From: an uncultured Candidatus Actinomarina sp.
GTDB taxonomy: Bacteria; Actinomycetota; Acidimicrobiia; Actinomarinales; Actinomarinaceae
Assembly: GCA_902555985.1 (NCBI GenBank)
Contig: CACDUI010000001.1
Location: 209,943 to 273,942, forward strand
DNA length: 64,000 nucleotides
Direction: 5' to 3'
Positions 17,841 through 24,862 of this stretch are shown one piece after another; the first letter of the stretch is position 1; each line of letters opens with the position of its first letter. The notes below the pieces were generated by a model. The model was not told where the DNA came from, ran no database searches, and saw only the letters and a list, made by a program, of their open reading frames with translations. The position numbers were made by a program, and so were the translations under genes.

Positions 17841-18524
17841 TTAACTTACAAATACTCTTTTGGCTATATATTGATCTAGTCCAAAAAAGTTGTCTTTTGT
17901 AATACTTACAGTTAGTGAGTATTTATTGGTATTTGAAATAAAAATCTTATTTCCTGGCAAAATATTATTTTTTTTAAGAAAAGATATAACCTCACCATCT
18001 CTTTTTAGTTCTTCAGAAATTTTTATAATTGAATATTTTTTGTTTGTATCAACATCACATAACCTATCCATCGGACCTTCAAAATAGTTTGAATAGGGAA
18101 TAGGGTTTCCAAATATTCCAGTTTTTGGATTACCTAAGACTTTTAGCATGGCATCTTCAGTAACAGAACTTAAAACATTTTCCCATTTTTTAGTTTCTTC
18201 GTAGACCTGTTCCCAAGGTAAATTTAGAACTTCAGAAAGAAATCGTTCAATAATTCGATGCCTTCTTGCAATCATTTTTGCAAGGTATTCTCCTTTCTTT
18301 GTAAGCTTTAATTCATCACTGAACTCAATGAGACCACTATTTTGCATTCTTCCAATAACTTGTGACACATTAGCTCTACTGAAACCAAGCCATTCAGCAA
18401 CACGGGTTTGCTTTACCTCTATTCCAACTTCTGATAAATGGAATATCGCTTCAGCATGTGAATAAAATGAATTTGGTAACTTCTCGATTTCACTTTGTGC
18501 AAATATATTTGGATTATTATTCAT
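17841..18524 (-). CDS. DtxR/MntR-family transcriptional regulator with altered metal ligands
   Basis: A 227-residue regulator. It has a winged helix-turn-helix (about 30-75, VAEWLGFSRANVSQVIGRM), the dimerisation domain with RRHRIIERFL and FGNPIP, and a C-terminal SH3/FeoA-like domain (about 165-227). Aligned by eye to DtxR, His79 and Glu83 are kept (H89, E93) and Glu105 is kept (E115). Met10 becomes S22, Cys102 becomes K112 and His106 becomes N116. MntR's Asp8, Glu99 and His103 fall at the same three positions, so the primary site is lost by either model. H98 is Y108, which MntR also has. A palindrome covers its promoter (18534-18551), suggesting autoregulation, and the same palindrome precedes the iron transporter. 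Confidence 0.9.
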   Translation of the reverse strand: MNNNPNIFAQSEIEKLPNSFYSHAEAIFHLSEVGIEVKQTRVAEWLGFSRANVSQVIGRMQNSGLIEFSDELKLTKKGEYLAKMIARRHRIIERFLSEVLNLPWEQVYEETKKWENVLSSVTEDAMLKVLGNPKTGIFGNPIPYSNYFEGPMDRLCDVDTNKKYSIIKISEELKRDGEVISFLKKNNILPGNKIFISNTNKYSLTVSITKDNFFGLDQYIAKRVFVS

Positions 18525-18533
18525 TTGTATATA

Positions 18534-18551
18534 TGTTAACAGTAATTAACA
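18534..18551. promoter_or_regulatory. Candidate operator, perfect palindrome TGTTAA-N6-TTAACA, upstream of the DtxR-family gene
   Basis: Two six-base arms are perfect inverted repeats around CAGTAA. The site begins nine bases upstream of the regulator's start codon and overlaps its probable -10 region (TAACAT at 18533-18538 on the minus strand). Binding there would block transcription. The identical arms and spacing occur at 19894-19911. The arm TTAACA recalls DtxR-type half sites but is not the classical DtxR/IdeR sequence. Confidence 0.6.
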
Positions 18552-18567
18552 CATAATGGAGTGAAGT

Positions 18568-18663
18568 TTAAAAGGCGGGACAACCAACTGCAAACGTCAA
18601 TCCAAAGAAAAGAAACCATATTATTGGTTCATATTTCCGGACAAGCTTTGGATCTTTTTGCAT
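18568..18663 (-). CDS. Small 31-residue membrane peptide upstream of the DtxR-family gene
   Basis: The frame reads MQKDPKLVRKYEPIIWF, then a hydrophobic helix FLFFGLTFAVGC, then PAF. A basic N-terminus followed by one helix is a typical small membrane protein layout. On the minus strand a TAGAAT box lies seven bases before the ATG (18671-18676), matching the leaderless pattern used elsewhere here. It ends 16 bases before the operator of the regulator gene, so it could be read together with it. No family is recognised. Confidence 0.4.
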   Translation of the reverse strand: MQKDPKLVRKYEPIIWFLFFGLTFAVGCPAF

Positions 18664-18701
18664 TATTTATATTCTAGTATTTAATGTATAATAGTAATAA
18701 T

Positions 18702-18821
18702 ATGATGTGCCCTTATGCTTATTTATTAGCCGGATTTATGTGGTTTGTACGTAATGGGGGTAAGTTCGTAATCAAATCTTTTAATTTTAAAAAGCTTTCA
18801 AAATCAGGCAGTCTTAACTAA
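18702..18821 (+). CDS. Possible 39-residue small protein (weak)
   Basis: An ATG frame reads MMCPYAYLLAGFMWFVRNG and ends in a lysine-rich tail. TATAAT lies at 18687-18692, nine bases upstream. The last 18 bases overlap the 3' end of hemH on the other strand. Nothing else supports it, and the composition could be chance in AT-rich DNA. The rest of 18664-18803 holds no other gene that I can see. Confidence 0.2.
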   Translation: MMCPYAYLLAGFMWFVRNGGKFVIKSFNFKKLSKSGSLN

Positions 18822-19820
18822 ATTTTCTAAAAGTGTAACAGTTTCTTCTGAATCATTAAGACATGGTATGTAGGTCATATTCCTACCCCCCGCATCAAAA
18901 AATGTTTTCCTTCCTCGTATATCTATCTCTTCTAAAGTTTCAAGACAGTCTGAGATAAAAGACGGGCACAATATAGCAATATTTTCTTTACCCTCTTCTG
19001 GCAGTTCAGCGAGCCTTCTGTCTGTAAAAGGCGTAAGCCACCCAGGGCCTAGCCTGGACTGATAAGCAACTTCCCATTGATCTTCACTTAATCCCAATTT
19101 TTTTGCTGTTAAGTCTGAAGCTATTCTTGTATGAGACCTGTAGCAGTCCTTAGAACCTTCACTTTCTATTTCACAACAGTTACCAGTTGAAAAACAATGC
19201 TCACCTGTTTCGTCTGTTTTTTTTGCCTGTCTTTTTGGGATTCCATGATAACTAAATATAATTTTGTCAAAGGATGATTTTTCAATGTATGGTTTTATTG
19301 AATTACTTAGAGTATTTATATAAATTTCATTATCAAAAAAAGGTTTTGTAAAAATTAACTCAAAATTTTCTGAAATTTTGTTAGCAACGATCCTAGTTTC
19401 CATTTCAGTAGTGATTGTTGTTGCCATGGCATTGTGTGGATAAAGGGATATAACAATAATTTTATTTATACCTTTGCTATTGAAATTGACTAAAGCCTTT
19501 TCAATACTTGGGTCTTCGTATCTCATTGCATAATCGACATCCCAGCCAGTTTTTTTTGATAATTTTTTGGCAATACTTTTAGTTGATAAAATTAGTGGAG
19601 AACCTTCTGGGGTCCAAATTAGTTCATATGCTTCCAAAGTATTTTTAGGCCTGAAGGGGAGTATGAAAAGTCGAAGTATTAATTGCTGCAAAATTTTAGG
19701 TATATCTAAAACATAGTCATCAGATAAAAATACTCTAAGGTACTCTTTAACTGATTTTTTTGTTAACTCCTTGGGACTACCAAGATTTATTAAAAGAACC
19801 CCTGTTGTATTTTCAGACAT
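18804..19820 (-). CDS. hemH: Ferrochelatase with a cysteine-rich insertion
   Basis: Inserts Fe2+ into a porphyrin in haem synthesis; whether the substrate is protoporphyrin or coproporphyrin cannot be told here. It has 338 residues from the ATG at 19820; a TTG at 19838 is possible but less likely. The catalytic histidine is in FSYHGIP (H192) and the glutamate in DCLETLEEI (about 294). After the histidine loop comes an insertion with C209, C215, C216 and C226 (GNCC, KDCYRSH). Similar cysteine insertions occur in ferrochelatases of Bacteroidetes and Bdellovibrio, and some bacterial ferrochelatases carry a [2Fe-2S] cluster. TATTAT lies six bases before the start. It is divergent from the iron-binding-protein gene. 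Confidence 0.95.
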   Translation of the reverse strand: MSENTTGVLLINLGSPKELTKKSVKEYLRVFLSDDYVLDIPKILQQLILRLFILPFRPKNTLEAYELIWTPEGSPLILSTKSIAKKLSKKTGWDVDYAMRYEDPSIEKALVNFNSKGINKIIVISLYPHNAMATTITTEMETRIVANKISENFELIFTKPFFDNEIYINTLSNSIKPYIEKSSFDKIIFSYHGIPKRQAKKTDETGEHCFSTGNCCEIESEGSKDCYRSHTRIASDLTAKKLGLSEDQWEVAYQSRLGPGWLTPFTDRRLAELPEEGKENIAILCPSFISDCLETLEEIDIRGRKTFFDAGGRNMTYIPCLNDSEETVTLLENLVKTA

Positions 19821-19826
19821 AAATAA

Positions 19827-19832
19827 ATAATA
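19827..19832 (-). promoter_or_regulatory. Probable -10 box (TATTAT) for leaderless hemH
   Basis: On the minus strand it is exactly six bases (TTATTT) before the ATG at 19820. No Shine-Dalgarno is present, which argues for a transcript starting at the ATG. Confidence 0.55.
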
Positions 19833-19888
19833 CGACAAATCAAAAAAAAGGATAAATTAGAAAATACATAAATAAATTACCATTAACT

Positions 19889-19894
19889 TATAAT
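19889..19894 (+). promoter_or_regulatory. Probable -10 box (TATAAT) of the iron-transporter operon
   Basis: A perfect TATAAT sits 40 bases before the ATG at 19935, giving a leadered transcript with the AAGG ribosome site. Its last T is the first base of the palindrome at 19894, so a bound regulator would cover the start of transcription. No good -35 box is seen. Confidence 0.55.
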
Positions 19895-19911
19895 GTTAAG
19901 TACTATTAACA
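19894..19911. promoter_or_regulatory. Candidate operator, palindrome TGTTAA-N6-TTAACA, hemH/iron-importer intergenic region
   Basis: It has the same arms and spacing as the site in front of the DtxR-family gene, with a different centre (GTACTA). A wider inverted repeat, ATTAACTT (19882-19889) with AAGTTAAT (19912-19919), frames it. The site overlaps the transporter -10 box. It lies about 65 bases upstream of the hemH box, so effects on hemH are less certain. Confidence 0.6.
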
Positions 19912-19934
19912 AAGTTAATCAAAAAAAGGTTGAA

Positions 19935-21053
19935 ATGAATAAAAAAATAACAGTAATTTTAATTGCTTTTATGTTGGTTTTAACAGCTTGTTCACCTACA
20001 GCAGGAGAACAAGGACCAGCAGGAGAAGCAGGACCAGCAGGTGAAGCAGGACCAGCAGGTACAGTATCACAAGAAGCTATAGACGCAGCTGTTGAAGCTG
20101 CATTAGCCGCGAGAGAAGCTGAAGTCGGCGGAACTCTTGTCATTTATAGTGGTAGAAAAGAAAGTCTTGTAGCAGATATTATTTCAGAATTTGCCGCAAC
20201 TTCAGGAGTTGAAGTCGAAGTAAGGTATGCCAAGAGTGCTGCACTTGCAGGAACACTAGAACTAGAAGGTGCAATTAGCCCAGCTGATGTATTCTTCTCT
20301 CAAGATCCAGTTAGTCTTGGAGTCGTTGCAAAAGCCGGTCTTTTTGACAGACTTCCTGCTGACGTCTTAGACAATGTTCCATCTTGGGCAGTAGACAGTA
20401 ATGGCTACTGGGTAGGCACATCTGGAAGATCACGATCTCTTGTAGTAGATACACGAGATGTTATGGATTCTGAACTACCAAGTGACATATACGGTTTAGC
20501 TGATGAAAAATTCCGTAATAGGTTAGGACTTGCGCCAACAAACTCATCATTCATAGCAATGCTTGCTTGTATGATTGAGTCAGATGGTGAAGAAAAAGTC
20601 TTAGATTGGCTAACAACAATTAATGGTCTTGGATATGGTGAATATCCAAAAAACTCACCTCAAGTAGCAGCAGCTGCAGCAGGTGAGCTTGATATTGGAA
20701 TGATCAATCATTACTACACACTAAGAGTATTAGCAGAAGATGCTGATGCTCCTATTAAGAATGTTTATTTAGACGGTGGATGTGGTGCAATGGTTATGCC
20801 AGCAGGAGTTGGAATTTTGTCCTCAAGCCAAAATAAACCAGCAGCTATGGCTTTCATTGACTTCTTACATTCTAAGAGCGCTCAAGAAACATTTACAAAT
20901 ACAGTATACGAGTTCCCTCTTGTTGAAGGTATTCAGCCAAATGCATTACTACCAGAAATAAATAGTTTGAATTCACCTTCGAACTTAAACTGGTCAGCTT
21001 TAGCATTATGGCAAGAAAAAGCTGTAGAGTTGATTGCTCAAGCAGGATTTTAG
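19935..21053 (+). CDS. Ferric-iron ABC transporter substrate-binding lipoprotein (FutA/FbpA type) with a collagen-like linker
   Basis: I chose ATG at 19935, with AAGG just upstream, over the frame start at 19893, giving 372 residues. The signal peptide MNKKITVILIAFMLVLTAC ends at a lipobox cysteine. Seven Gly-X-Y triplets follow (GEQ GPA GEA GPA GEA GPA GTV), then an alanine-rich helix (EAIDAAVEAALAAREAE), then the binding domain starting at TLVIYSGRKESLV. The paired tyrosines of INHYYTLRV match the iron-binding tyrosines of FbpA/FutA proteins. It should capture Fe3+ outside the cell for the permease and ATPase downstream. It was chosen as the first gene, separated from the permease by a strong terminator, so it is probably made in excess. 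Confidence 0.92.
   Translation: MNKKITVILIAFMLVLTACSPTAGEQGPAGEAGPAGEAGPAGTVSQEAIDAAVEAALAAREAEVGGTLVIYSGRKESLVADIISEFAATSGVEVEVRYAKSAALAGTLELEGAISPADVFFSQDPVSLGVVAKAGLFDRLPADVLDNVPSWAVDSNGYWVGTSGRSRSLVVDTRDVMDSELPSDIYGLADEKFRNRLGLAPTNSSFIAMLACMIESDGEEKVLDWLTTINGLGYGEYPKNSPQVAAAAAGELDIGMINHYYTLRVLAEDADAPIKNVYLDGGCGAMVMPAGVGILSSSQNKPAAMAFIDFLHSKSAQETFTNTVYEFPLVEGIQPNALLPEINSLNSPSNLNWSALALWQEKAVELIAQAGF
20013..20066 (+). repeat. In-frame 18-bp tandem repeat coding for Gly-X-Y triplets
   Basis: Units of GGACCAGCAGGAGAAGCA, repeated about 2.7 times with one or two changes, code for GPAGEA. The period keeps frame, so copy number could change without breaking the lipoprotein. Confidence 0.85.
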
Positions 21054-21079
21054 TCCGTCCGTCAGTATCAACATAAGCC

Positions 21080-21118
21080 AAAAAATTCTGGTCAGAGAGA
21101 TCTGACCAGAATTTTTTT
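21080..21118 (+). terminator. Strong intrinsic terminator between the iron-binding protein and permease genes
   Basis: A perfect 17-bp stem (AAAAAATTCTGGTCAGA and its complement) closes a GAGA loop and ends in seven T residues. The A-rich left base makes it usable on both strands. It lies 27 bases after the binding-protein stop and 38 bases before the permease start, so some transcripts should end here while others read through. Confidence 0.92.
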
Positions 21119-21155
21119 CTTTTATTATTCAAATAATTTATTTAATCTTAATAAA

Positions 21156-22712
21156 GTGAATACACCGAAACCTCTTTTAATAGGCAACACTTTTATCTTA
21201 TTGATATTTTTGATGCCAATATTCTATATGTTTTGGAGATTTGCTAATTTTTCGAAAAATCTATCTAGCTTTCTTTCTTCATGGGATGTAGGTACTTTAT
21301 TATTCAATACACTTTTATTATTTTTTGCTGTTATTTTTACGAGTTTATTTCTTGGTTTGTTTATATCTATTCTTACTGTGAGATATGAATTTCCTGGTTC
21401 AAAATTATTATTTTCTCTTACAATTTTACCTTTAGTAATTCCCTCATATATTGGTGCTTTAACATATGTTTCTGCATTTTCCCCTAAAGGCTTGTTTGTT
21501 AGTTTATTTTCTAGATATGGGGTTAATGAAATTACAGGGATTGAAGGATTTATAGGCAGCTGGATAGTTTTGACTCTTTTCACTTATCCTTATGTTCAGT
21601 TGATTTGTAGCAGTGCACTTAGAAATTTAGATTCAACAGTTGAAGATGCTGCAAGATCTTTAGGGGTTAAAAAAATTAAAATGTATACAAAAGTAGTCAT
21701 ACCAAGGTTAAGAAAACCGATAATCTACTCTTCATTATTAGTTGGGCTTTATGTTATATCTGATTTTGGAGCAGTATCACTAATGAAATATGGAACAATG
21801 ACAAAAGCTATTTATTCTTATTACGTTATAAACATAAATGGTGATCCAGTAATTTTCTACTCAACAATTTTAATTTTATTAGCTTTAGTAATTAGCTTTG
21901 CTCAGCGGGGAACGGAATTAAGTAGATCTGCTAAAGTTTCTGGCACTCCGAGGGAAATAACAAAAATTAAACTTTCTAAAAAAAATAAAATTCTTGTTTT
22001 AACATTTTTTGGTATTGTCATTTTTTTTAGTTTACTTCTTCCGATGGGTGTCTTGTCTTATTGGTTGATAAGAGGACTGGCTAATGGAAATTCAGTAAGC
22101 GGTACATTTTCCGGAGTTGCGGGGTCTTTAACTGCTGCTACAGTCACTTCTATTTTTGCAATGATCATAGCTACCCCTATAGTTGTTATGATTTCACAAT
22201 ATAGGTCAAAATTTGGTGATATATTTGAAAAAGTTACTCTAACTTTATATGGCCTTCCACATATAGCAGTTGGTATATCCATGCTATTTATAACAATTAA
22301 AATTTTCCCAGCAATTTATCAAACTTTCACAACTCTTATAATCTCATACCTAATTGTATTTTTACCACAAGCTGTTGGAGGAGGACAGGCTTCAATGGAA
22401 CAAGTTAAGTTATCGTATATTGAAGCAAGTTCAGGTCTTGGTTTGTCAAAAATCGATACTTTTTTTAAAGTCACGTTCCCATTGATTTATAGAGGTTTAT
22501 TTGCTGGTGCTGCCCTTGTTTTCTTATCAACAATGAAAGAGTTGCCCCAAACTCTTTTACTCAGGCCAACTGGATTTAGCACTATGGCAGTAGATATATG
22601 GTCCTATGCTTCAGAAGCTTTATTTACTCAGGCAGCATTTTCTGCATTTATTTTGTTAGCAATTAGCGCACTTCCTACATATATACTTAGTACAAGGAAT
22701 CTAAACAACTAA
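21156..22712 (+). CDS. Ferric-iron ABC transporter permease, two fused permease domains (FbpB type)
   Basis: A 518-residue permease starting at GTG 21156, with about twelve membrane helices. Each half has an ABC permease EAA-type loop: EDAARSLGVKKIKMYTKVV in the first and EASSGLGLSKIDTFFKVTF in the second. This fused architecture is standard for FbpB and FutB proteins. It takes iron from the binding protein and engages the ATPase encoded next, whose start codon overlaps its stop. A terminator lies between it and the binding-protein gene, so its level is probably lower. Confidence 0.93.
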   Translation: MNTPKPLLIGNTFILLIFLMPIFYMFWRFANFSKNLSSFLSSWDVGTLLFNTLLLFFAVIFTSLFLGLFISILTVRYEFPGSKLLFSLTILPLVIPSYIGALTYVSAFSPKGLFVSLFSRYGVNEITGIEGFIGSWIVLTLFTYPYVQLICSSALRNLDSTVEDAARSLGVKKIKMYTKVVIPRLRKPIIYSSLLVGLYVISDFGAVSLMKYGTMTKAIYSYYVININGDPVIFYSTILILLALVISFAQRGTELSRSAKVSGTPREITKIKLSKKNKILVLTFFGIVIFFSLLLPMGVLSYWLIRGLANGNSVSGTFSGVAGSLTAATVTSIFAMIIATPIVVMISQYRSKFGDIFEKVTLTLYGLPHIAVGISMLFITIKIFPAIYQTFTTLIISYLIVFLPQAVGGGQASMEQVKLSYIEASSGLGLSKIDTFFKVTFPLIYRGLFAGAALVFLSTMKELPQTLLLRPTGFSTMAVDIWSYASEALFTQAAFSAFILLAISALPTYILSTRNLNN

Positions 22713-23734
22713 TGGCATTTGAAAACTTAATCATAAGAGCAAGATCAGTAACTAAGTCTTACGGTTCTGAATTAGTATTGTCAGATTTTAATTTAGATGT
22801 TTGGAATGGTTCTATTGTTGGAGTTTTAGGAACTTCAGGATCAGGTAAAACAACTGCATTGAGATTGCTTGCAGGATTTGACAAACCTGATTCCGGAATT
22901 ATTGAGATGCGAAACAATATTATTGCAAGTGATGACACTTTCTTACCTCCCGAGGAAAGAAACGTTGGAATGGTTTTTCAAGACTACGCTTTATTTCCAC
23001 ATTTGAATGTTGAAAAAAATATATCATTCGGACTTTCACAAGATGAAATTAAAAATGGAAGATTAGAAGAAGTTCTTTCTATGTGTAATTTAAATACTTA
23101 CAGGAATAAATTTCCACAGGAATTATCTGGAGGACAACAACAAAGAGTTTCCCTTGCTAGAGCCTTAGCTCCTAAACCCGAAGTAATTCTTTTAGATGAG
23201 CCTTTTACAAGCTTAGATGCACAGATGGCTAGAGATCTTAGAGAGGAAGTAGTTTCACTATTAAGACAAACTGAAACTACTGCAATAATTGTTACTCACG
23301 ATCAAGAAGAAGCCTTATCGGTTTGTGATGTAGTGAGTGTTCTAGAAAATGGAAGTGTAATACAAAGTGCTACTCCTCAGGAAATTTATCTAAACCCAGT
23401 TAGTCAAAATGTTGCAAATTCTGTTGGAGACCCAAATATACTTAAAGGCTTCTCAGTAGATGGCAGAGTAGAGACATCTTTGGGTACTTTTGTTTCTGCT
23501 TACAATGGAGCACTGGATGTTTCTATCCGACCAGAATGCATTGAACTTTCTATAGACTCTGAAGGTAGTTATGTTGTTCAAGAGTGTACTTTTTATGGCC
23601 ATGACCAAGTTATCTCATTTCAAAATAGTAAAGGTGAAGTTTTCAGAGCTAGATCACTTCCAAATACTATTTACGAAGCGGGCGATAAAGTAAATATTAA
23701 AATATCAGAAGTTACAACTTTTCCTTCAAATTGA
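22712..23734 (+). CDS. Ferric-iron ABC transporter ATPase (FbpC type)
   Basis: A 340-residue importer ATPase. The Walker A is GTSGSGKTT (about residues 37-45), the signature is LSGGQQQRVSLARAL, the Walker B is VILLDEPFTSLDAQMARDLR and the H-loop is in IVTHDQEEAL. A C-terminal TOBE-like regulatory domain follows residue 240, including VSIRPECIEL and a segment RARSLPNTIYEAGDKV. It overlaps the permease by one base and converges on the small gene at 23726, overlapping by nine bases. Confidence 0.93.
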   Translation: MAFENLIIRARSVTKSYGSELVLSDFNLDVWNGSIVGVLGTSGSGKTTALRLLAGFDKPDSGIIEMRNNIIASDDTFLPPEERNVGMVFQDYALFPHLNVEKNISFGLSQDEIKNGRLEEVLSMCNLNTYRNKFPQELSGGQQQRVSLARALAPKPEVILLDEPFTSLDAQMARDLREEVVSLLRQTETTAIIVTHDQEEALSVCDVVSVLENGSVIQSATPQEIYLNPVSQNVANSVGDPNILKGFSVDGRVETSLGTFVSAYNGALDVSIRPECIELSIDSEGSYVVQECTFYGHDQVISFQNSKGEVFRARSLPNTIYEAGDKVNIKISEVTTFPSN

Positions 23735-23920
23735 GGATTTAATATAAGCAACTCTTCCCGCAAGAGACTGCAATTCAATCTCAATCTCAGATAATTTTCC
23801 ACTTGCCCTTGAAAGTTCATTTTCAGATATATATTCTCGTGAATTCGCCAATGACTTTACTAATGTATCTAAGTCAAACATAAGTGATTCTATTTCTGAA
23901 AAAATTAATTGTTTATCCAC
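23726..23920 (-). CDS. 64-residue coiled-coil-like protein, divergent from heliorhodopsin
   Basis: A GTG start at 23920 gives a 64-residue, mostly helical, charged protein. Stretches such as IFSEIESLMFDLDTLVKSL and GKLSEIEIELQSLAGRV show heptad-like spacing of leucine and isoleucine, so a coiled coil or helical hairpin is likely. TAGAAT lies exactly six bases before the GTG (23927-23932), the leaderless pattern. The 3' end overlaps the transporter ATPase gene by nine bases. It shares a 59-base divergent promoter region with the heliorhodopsin gene. No family is recognised. Confidence 0.6.
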   Translation of the reverse strand: MDKQLIFSEIESLMFDLDTLVKSLANSREYISENELSRASGKLSEIEIELQSLAGRVAYIKSSI

Positions 23921-23926
23921 GATTTA

Positions 23927-23932
23927 ATTCTA
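23927..23932 (-). promoter_or_regulatory. Probable -10 box (TAGAAT) for the 64-residue gene
   Basis: It is six bases before the GTG at 23918-23920 on the minus strand. It supports this small gene being real. Confidence 0.45.
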
Positions 23933-23979
23933 ATTTGAAAACTAGAATTAGCTTAATATTTTATTTGGGGGAGATCATA

Positions 23980-24783
23980 TTGGAAACTAAAATTCAAAAA
24001 CTTAAACGTTTCAACATAATAATGGGAACAGTTCATTTAATTCAAGGTGGATTATTGTTTTGGTTAGGTACTGTTGTTAATTCAGACTTTGTAGTACCAC
24101 TTACCTTAACTCAGCTTGTTGGAGTAGGCTCTCCTGAGGATCCCTCAAGCTTTGCATTAATTCCTGAGCTTGAAATTTGGACTGAGGTTACAAACTTTGG
24201 CCCAGCTGTTGCAACATTTTTGCTAGCATCTGCAGTTGCTCATTATTTGATTTCGGGACCGTTTTATAGCAAATACAAAGAAGATCTATCAAAGGGGATA
24301 AATAAAGTTAGATGGATTGAATACTCTATAAGCGCATCAGTAATGATTGTATTAATTGCTCTCCTTGTAGGTATTTATGATGTTTGGGCCTTAGCTGGAA
24401 TATTTTTTATGAATGCAGCAATGTGTTGGTTTGGCTGGATGATGGAAGTTCACAATCAATACACAGATAAAGTAGATTGGACGAGCTATATCATGGGTTG
24501 CTTAGTTGGCGTAGCGCCTTGGATATTTATTTTTGTAAATTTAATTGGTGATGGAGTTGCAACAGACGCAAATCCACAAGGAGTTCCACAATTTGTAGTT
24601 TGGATATTTGTAAGTATATTTTTATTCTTTAATACTTTTTCAATAAATATGATTTTGCAATACAAACAGGTTGGCAAGTGGAAAGATTATTTATACGGTG
24701 AAAGGGCTTATATATGGCTTAGCCTTTTAGCTAAAACTTGTCTTGCATGGCAAGTGTTCTTTGGGACATATCAACCAAATTAA
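23980..24783 (+). CDS. Heliorhodopsin
   Basis: A seven-helix retinal protein of the heliorhodopsin family, which sits with its N-terminus inside the cell, opposite to other microbial rhodopsins. TTG at 23980 is preferred because GGGGGAG at 23967-23973 sits six bases upstream; the longer frame adds a non-family leader. The 267-residue protein shows the family segments KLKRFNIIMGTVHLIQGG, RWIEYSISASVMIV (helix C, with the counterion glutamate), LQYKQVGKWKDYLYGERAY and SLLAKTCLAWQVF, whose lysine should bind retinal. Light drives a slow photocycle without known ion pumping, and the physiological role is open. No retinal-synthesis gene is in this window. It is divergent from a 64-residue coiled-coil gene. 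Confidence 0.95.
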   Translation: METKIQKLKRFNIIMGTVHLIQGGLLFWLGTVVNSDFVVPLTLTQLVGVGSPEDPSSFALIPELEIWTEVTNFGPAVATFLLASAVAHYLISGPFYSKYKEDLSKGINKVRWIEYSISASVMIVLIALLVGIYDVWALAGIFFMNAAMCWFGWMMEVHNQYTDKVDWTSYIMGCLVGVAPWIFIFVNLIGDGVATDANPQGVPQFVVWIFVSIFLFFNTFSINMILQYKQVGKWKDYLYGERAYIWLSLLAKTCLAWQVFFGTYQPN

Positions 24784-24790
24784 TAAAAGA

Positions 24791-24862
24791 TTATTTAAGT
24801 TTTCTACCGAAAAAAATAATTAAAACAAGAACTAAAAGCAGACCTATATAAGAAAGTGCCAT
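24791..24862 (-). CDS. 23-residue membrane peptide coupled to the DUF4349 gene
   Basis: The ATG at 24862 shares its A with the DUF4349 stop codon (TAATG on the minus strand), so translation is probably coupled. The peptide is one hydrophobic helix, MALSYIGLLLVLVLIIFFGR, followed by KLK. The end FGRKLK resembles the FGxKKL hinge of TatA-type proteins, but the amphipathic domain of TatA is missing, so I do not call it TatA. The function is unknown. Confidence 0.5.
   Translation of the reverse strand: MALSYIGLLLVLVLIIFFGRKLK

Noticed and set aside
24791-24862. TatA gene
   Set aside because: Only the helix and a short basic end are present; the amphipathic helix of TatA is missing.
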